From: Tistrella mobilis KA081020-065
Lineage (GTDB): Bacteria > Pseudomonadota > Alphaproteobacteria > Tistrellales > Tistrellaceae
Direction: 5' to 3'
Assembly (NCBI RefSeq): GCF_000264455.2
Contig: NC_017956.1
Coordinates: 2,029,501 to 2,093,500 of the forward strand
Length of the DNA stretch: 64,000 bases
Shown one piece after another: positions 61,813 through 64,000 of the stretch (the stretch's first letter is position 1; each line of letters opens with the position of its first letter). Below the pieces are notes generated by a model that worked only from the letters and a program-made list of their open reading frames with translations, ran no database searches and was not told the origin of the DNA. Made by a program: the position numbers and the translations under genes.

Positions 61813-62771
61813 GGCCCCGCCTCTGCCTCTCCGCTGCGCCGCACCACCTGCTGCCGCCAGGCCTCGGGCGTCTGCGGCTTCACATAGAGGGCCACAACCT
61901 GCGGATGGTCTGCGGTGAGCGCCGCTTCCAGACGTTCGATACAGGCCTCAATGGCGGTGGTGGTGGTCGTGTCTTCGAATTCTGCGCTCAGCGCCACCAC
62001 CACCTGTTCCGGCGCCAGATGGACGGTGACCACGCCGTTCACCGCCCGGATCACCGGATCGGCATGCGCGCGTTCGATGATGGCAGCCTGCAATGCCGGC
62101 GCCGCCCGCTCGCCGATCAGCAGCCCCATGCTCTCGCGCGCCAGGAAGACGGCGGTTGCCGCCAGAACCAGACCAATGCCGATGGAGGCGGCGCCATCCA
62201 GCTCCGGCATGTCGAGCAGATCGGCGGCGAGAATGCCCGCGGCTGCGATGACGATGCCGAGCAGGGCGGCGCTGTCTTCCAGGAGCACGGTGAAGACCGT
62301 CGGATCCTTGCTGCGCCGGATGGCGGTCAGCCAACCGAGATCGCCCTTCCGCGCCCGGAACTCCAGCAGCGCGACCCGCCAGGACCAGCCTTCGAACAGG
62401 AAGGCCAGCCCCAGCACCACATAGCTGACGGTCAGGTTGTCGGCCGGCTCCGGCGCCAGCACATGGCGGATGCCTTCGTAAAGCGACACCCCCGCCCCCA
62501 GGGCGAAGACCAGCAAGGCGACCACGAAGCTCCAGAAATAGAGCTCGCGGCCATAGCCCAGCGGGTGGATCTCGTCCGGCGGCCGGGATGAACGGCTAAG
62601 GCCGAGGAGGAGGAGCAGTTCGTTGCAGGTATCGACCAGCGAATGCACCCCCTCGCTCAGCATGGCCGAGCTGCCGGTGTAAACTGCGGCGGCGAATTTC
62701 GTCACCGCGATCGCCAGATTGCCGGCGAGTGCCGCATAGATCGTTCGTTTCGTGCCGGCGCTCGCCGTCAT
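61809..62771 (-). CDS. cation diffusion facilitator family transporter
   Basis: This 320-residue metal/proton antiporter has six membrane helices. The first metal-site helix reads MLSEGVHSLVDTCNELLLLL (Ser-Glu-x3-Ser-x2-Asp type). The middle helix has LLEDSAALLGIVIAAAGI (Glu-Asp site). The C-terminal cytosolic ferredoxin-like domain contains VIRAVNGVVTVHLAPEQVVV. The metal ion cannot be told from sequence. The ATG at 62771 has GAGAGG 7 nt before it. It sits 11 nt after the PQQ dehydrogenase stop, so the two may be co-transcribed. Confidence 0.88.
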   Translation of the reverse strand: MTASAGTKRTIYAALAGNLAIAVTKFAAAVYTGSSAMLSEGVHSLVDTCNELLLLLGLSRSSRPPDEIHPLGYGRELYFWSFVVALLVFALGAGVSLYEGIRHVLAPEPADNLTVSYVVLGLAFLFEGWSWRVALLEFRARKGDLGWLTAIRRSKDPTVFTVLLEDSAALLGIVIAAAGILAADLLDMPELDGAASIGIGLVLAATAVFLARESMGLLIGERAAPALQAAIIERAHADPVIRAVNGVVTVHLAPEQVVVALSAEFEDTTTTTAIEACIERLEAALTADHPQVVALYVKPQTPEAWRQQVVRRSGEAEAGP

Positions 62772-62782
62772 TGGCAATCCTC

Positions 62783-64000
62783 TCAGCCCTGGGGCAGCGC
62801 ATAGGCGATCAGTTCATCGCCGATCGGCGTTTCCATGAAGTGATGCCCGCCGGCCATGATCACCAGATACTGGCGGCCATCGATCTCGTAGGTCATCGGC
62901 GTCGCCTGGCCGCCGGCCGGCAGCACGTCGGACCAGACCGTCTCGCCGGTCTCGATGTCGATGGCCCGGATCAGGTTGTCGGTGGCGGCGGCGATGAAGA
63001 CCAGGCCGCCCGCGGTCACCACCGCTCCGCCGTTATTGGGCGTGCCGATATCGACCGGCAACATCGAGGGGATGCCGAAGGGGCCGTTGGTGCGGGCCTC
63101 GCCGAAGGGCCGGTCCCACAGGGTCTCGCCGGTTTCCATGTCGATCGCCCGGATGCCGCCATAGGGCGGCTCCTTGCAGAGCAGCAGGGTGACCGGCAGA
63201 CGCCAGCCGGCATTGACGTTGATGGCATAGGGCGTGCCGGCCTGCGGGTCGCCGGCCCCTTCCTGGCCGCCGAATTCCCCGCGTTCCTCGCTTCGCGGCG
63301 CCCAGCCCAGCCGCTCGGCTTCCTCGCGCGGAACCAGGCGGTTGTGGTTCGGCATGTCGTTGTAATTGGCTATGATCACGCCGCGGCTGGGATCGACGGC
63401 GATGCCGCCCCAATCGGAGCCGCCGTTATAGCCCGGATACTCCACCCAATGAGTGTCGGTGGTCGGCGGGGTGTAGAAGCCCTTATAGCTCGCCTGTCGA
63501 TACTGAATGCGGCAGATCATCTGATCGATCGGCGACATCCCCCACATCTTCGCCTCGGTCAGATCCTCGCGGCGCAGCGTATGGTAGAGCGAGAAGGGCT
63601 GGGTGGCCGACCGCTCGTCGGGCTCGACACCACCCTGCGGCACCGGCCTTTCCTCGACACCGGTGATCGGCCGGCCGGTCCGGCGGTCGAGCACATACAT
63701 GTCGCCCTGCTTGCTGGGCAGGATCAGCGCCGGCACCGCCCCCTCTCCGGTCGGGAAATCAACCAGGGTCGCCTGTGAGCCCAGGTCGTAATCCCAGACA
63801 TCCTTGTGCACGGTCTGGAACGACCAGACGGGCCGGCCCGTGTTCACGTCGATCGCGACCAGAGAAGTGGCATAGCGGTTCTCCGCCTCAGACCGGTCAC
63901 TGCTCCAATAATCGACCGCCGAATTGCCCATCGGCAGATAGACCAGACCCAGCTCTTCGTCGCCGGATGCCGTGGTCCACATATTGGGGGTGCCGCGGGT
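62783..64000 (-). CDS. membrane-type PQQ-dependent dehydrogenase, C-terminal part
   Basis: The reading frame is open through the window's right edge, so the 5' end is missing; about 405 residues are present. The propeller resembles glucose/quinate dehydrogenases: DEELGLVYLPMGNSAVDYW, WSFQTVHKDVWDYDLGSQAT, VPALILPSKQGDMYVLDRRT, MWGMSPIDQMICRI and YPGYNGGSDWGGIAVDP. The end has GGLVFIAAATDNLIRAIDIE and VLPAGGQATPMTYEIDGRQY. It would oxidise a sugar or polyol in the periplasm and pass electrons to ubiquinone; the substrate cannot be told. Confidence 0.9.
   Translation of the reverse strand, partial: TRGTPNMWTTASGDEELGLVYLPMGNSAVDYWSSDRSEAENRYATSLVAIDVNTGRPVWSFQTVHKDVWDYDLGSQATLVDFPTGEGAVPALILPSKQGDMYVLDRRTGRPITGVEERPVPQGGVEPDERSATQPFSLYHTLRREDLTEAKMWGMSPIDQMICRIQYRQASYKGFYTPPTTDTHWVEYPGYNGGSDWGGIAVDPSRGVIIANYNDMPNHNRLVPREEAERLGWAPRSEERGEFGGQEGAGDPQAGTPYAINVNAGWRLPVTLLLCKEPPYGGIRAIDMETGETLWDRPFGEARTNGPFGIPSMLPVDIGTPNNGGAVVTAGGLVFIAAATDNLIRAIDIETGETVWSDVLPAGGQATPMTYEIDGRQYLVIMAGGHHFMETPIGDELIAYALPQG

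Noticed and set aside
59728-61887. A 719-codon open frame on the plus strand
   Set aside because: It is antisense to the DUF4130 and radical SAM genes and has typical shadow composition.

Overview
The window is GC-rich, dense with genes and continuous, and looks like chromosomal DNA of an alphaproteobacterium. Supporting signs are a perfect GTTC-N7-GTTC LexA box, a Usg-family gene, the orders rpsF-rpsR-DUF2232-rplI and mltG-fabF-acpP-fabG-fabD, and a complete LPS-export cluster. A member of the Rhodospirillales or a Tistrella-like relative is my best guess, but that rests on gene order and protein style only. I see no rRNA, tRNA, insertion sequence, prophage or CRISPR array.

Layout. 1-3.2 kb: tail of an ABC-F ATPase, a Usg-family gene with its own promoter, and a sensor kinase with a decayed ATP-binding domain. 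3.2-13.2 kb: pepA-holC (minus), then lptF-lptG-lptD-surA-pdxA-rsmA (plus), an envelope-biogenesis unit with overlapping or nearly touching genes. 13.3-16.9 kb: a Ca2+/Na+ antiporter, yicC-gmk (minus) and an SDR enzyme. 16.96-23.0 kb: a cobalamin riboswitch followed by btuB-btuF-btuC-btuD and a fifth gene of unknown function. 23.0-27.8 kb: mltG, fabF, acpP, fabG and fabD (minus). 28.4-30.8 kb: rpsF-rpsR-DUF2232-rplI, ending in a strong terminator. 31.3-41.8 kb: cfa, a perfect 21-bp hairpin, dnaB-alr-mlaE-mlaF-radA-cvpA-purF and an SDR with a histidine-rich tail. 41.9-48.2 kb: a TetR regulator, a small hypothetical gene, a threonine dehydratase-like enzyme, der, bamB and a YfgM-like TPR protein. 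48.3-52.98 kb: a patatin phospholipase, thpR, an uncharacterised 452-aa protein and a quinone oxidoreductase. 53-56.7 kb: a siderophore locus with an AraC/PchR-like regulator, a TonB-dependent receptor, a DUF2218 gene and Fur-like sites. 56.7-61.8 kb: five consecutive minus-strand genes: a DNA-repair-type radical SAM protein, a DUF4130 protein, pyruvate kinase, a 2OG-Fe(II) oxygenase and AlkB. 61.8-64 kb: a cation-diffusion-facilitator pump and the C-terminal part of a PQQ dehydrogenase.

How the genes work together. LptF/G/D and SurA serve LPS export and outer-membrane assembly, and BamB and the YfgM-like protein support the same envelope. The fab genes and Acp make fatty acids, Cfa modifies them in membrane lipids, and MlaE/F move phospholipids. 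The B12 operon would be switched off by cobalamin through its riboswitch.

The most interesting segment is 56.7-61.8 kb. A LexA box overlaps the -10 element of a promoter placed so that the first gene's mRNA would be leaderless or nearly so. This SOS-type promoter would drive the radical SAM/DUF4130 pair, and a 4-nt overlap ties pyruvate kinase to that pair. Two Fe(II)/2-oxoglutarate dioxygenases of the alkylation-repair kind follow on the same strand. The uncharacterised last gene of the B12 operon is the second candidate for new biology.
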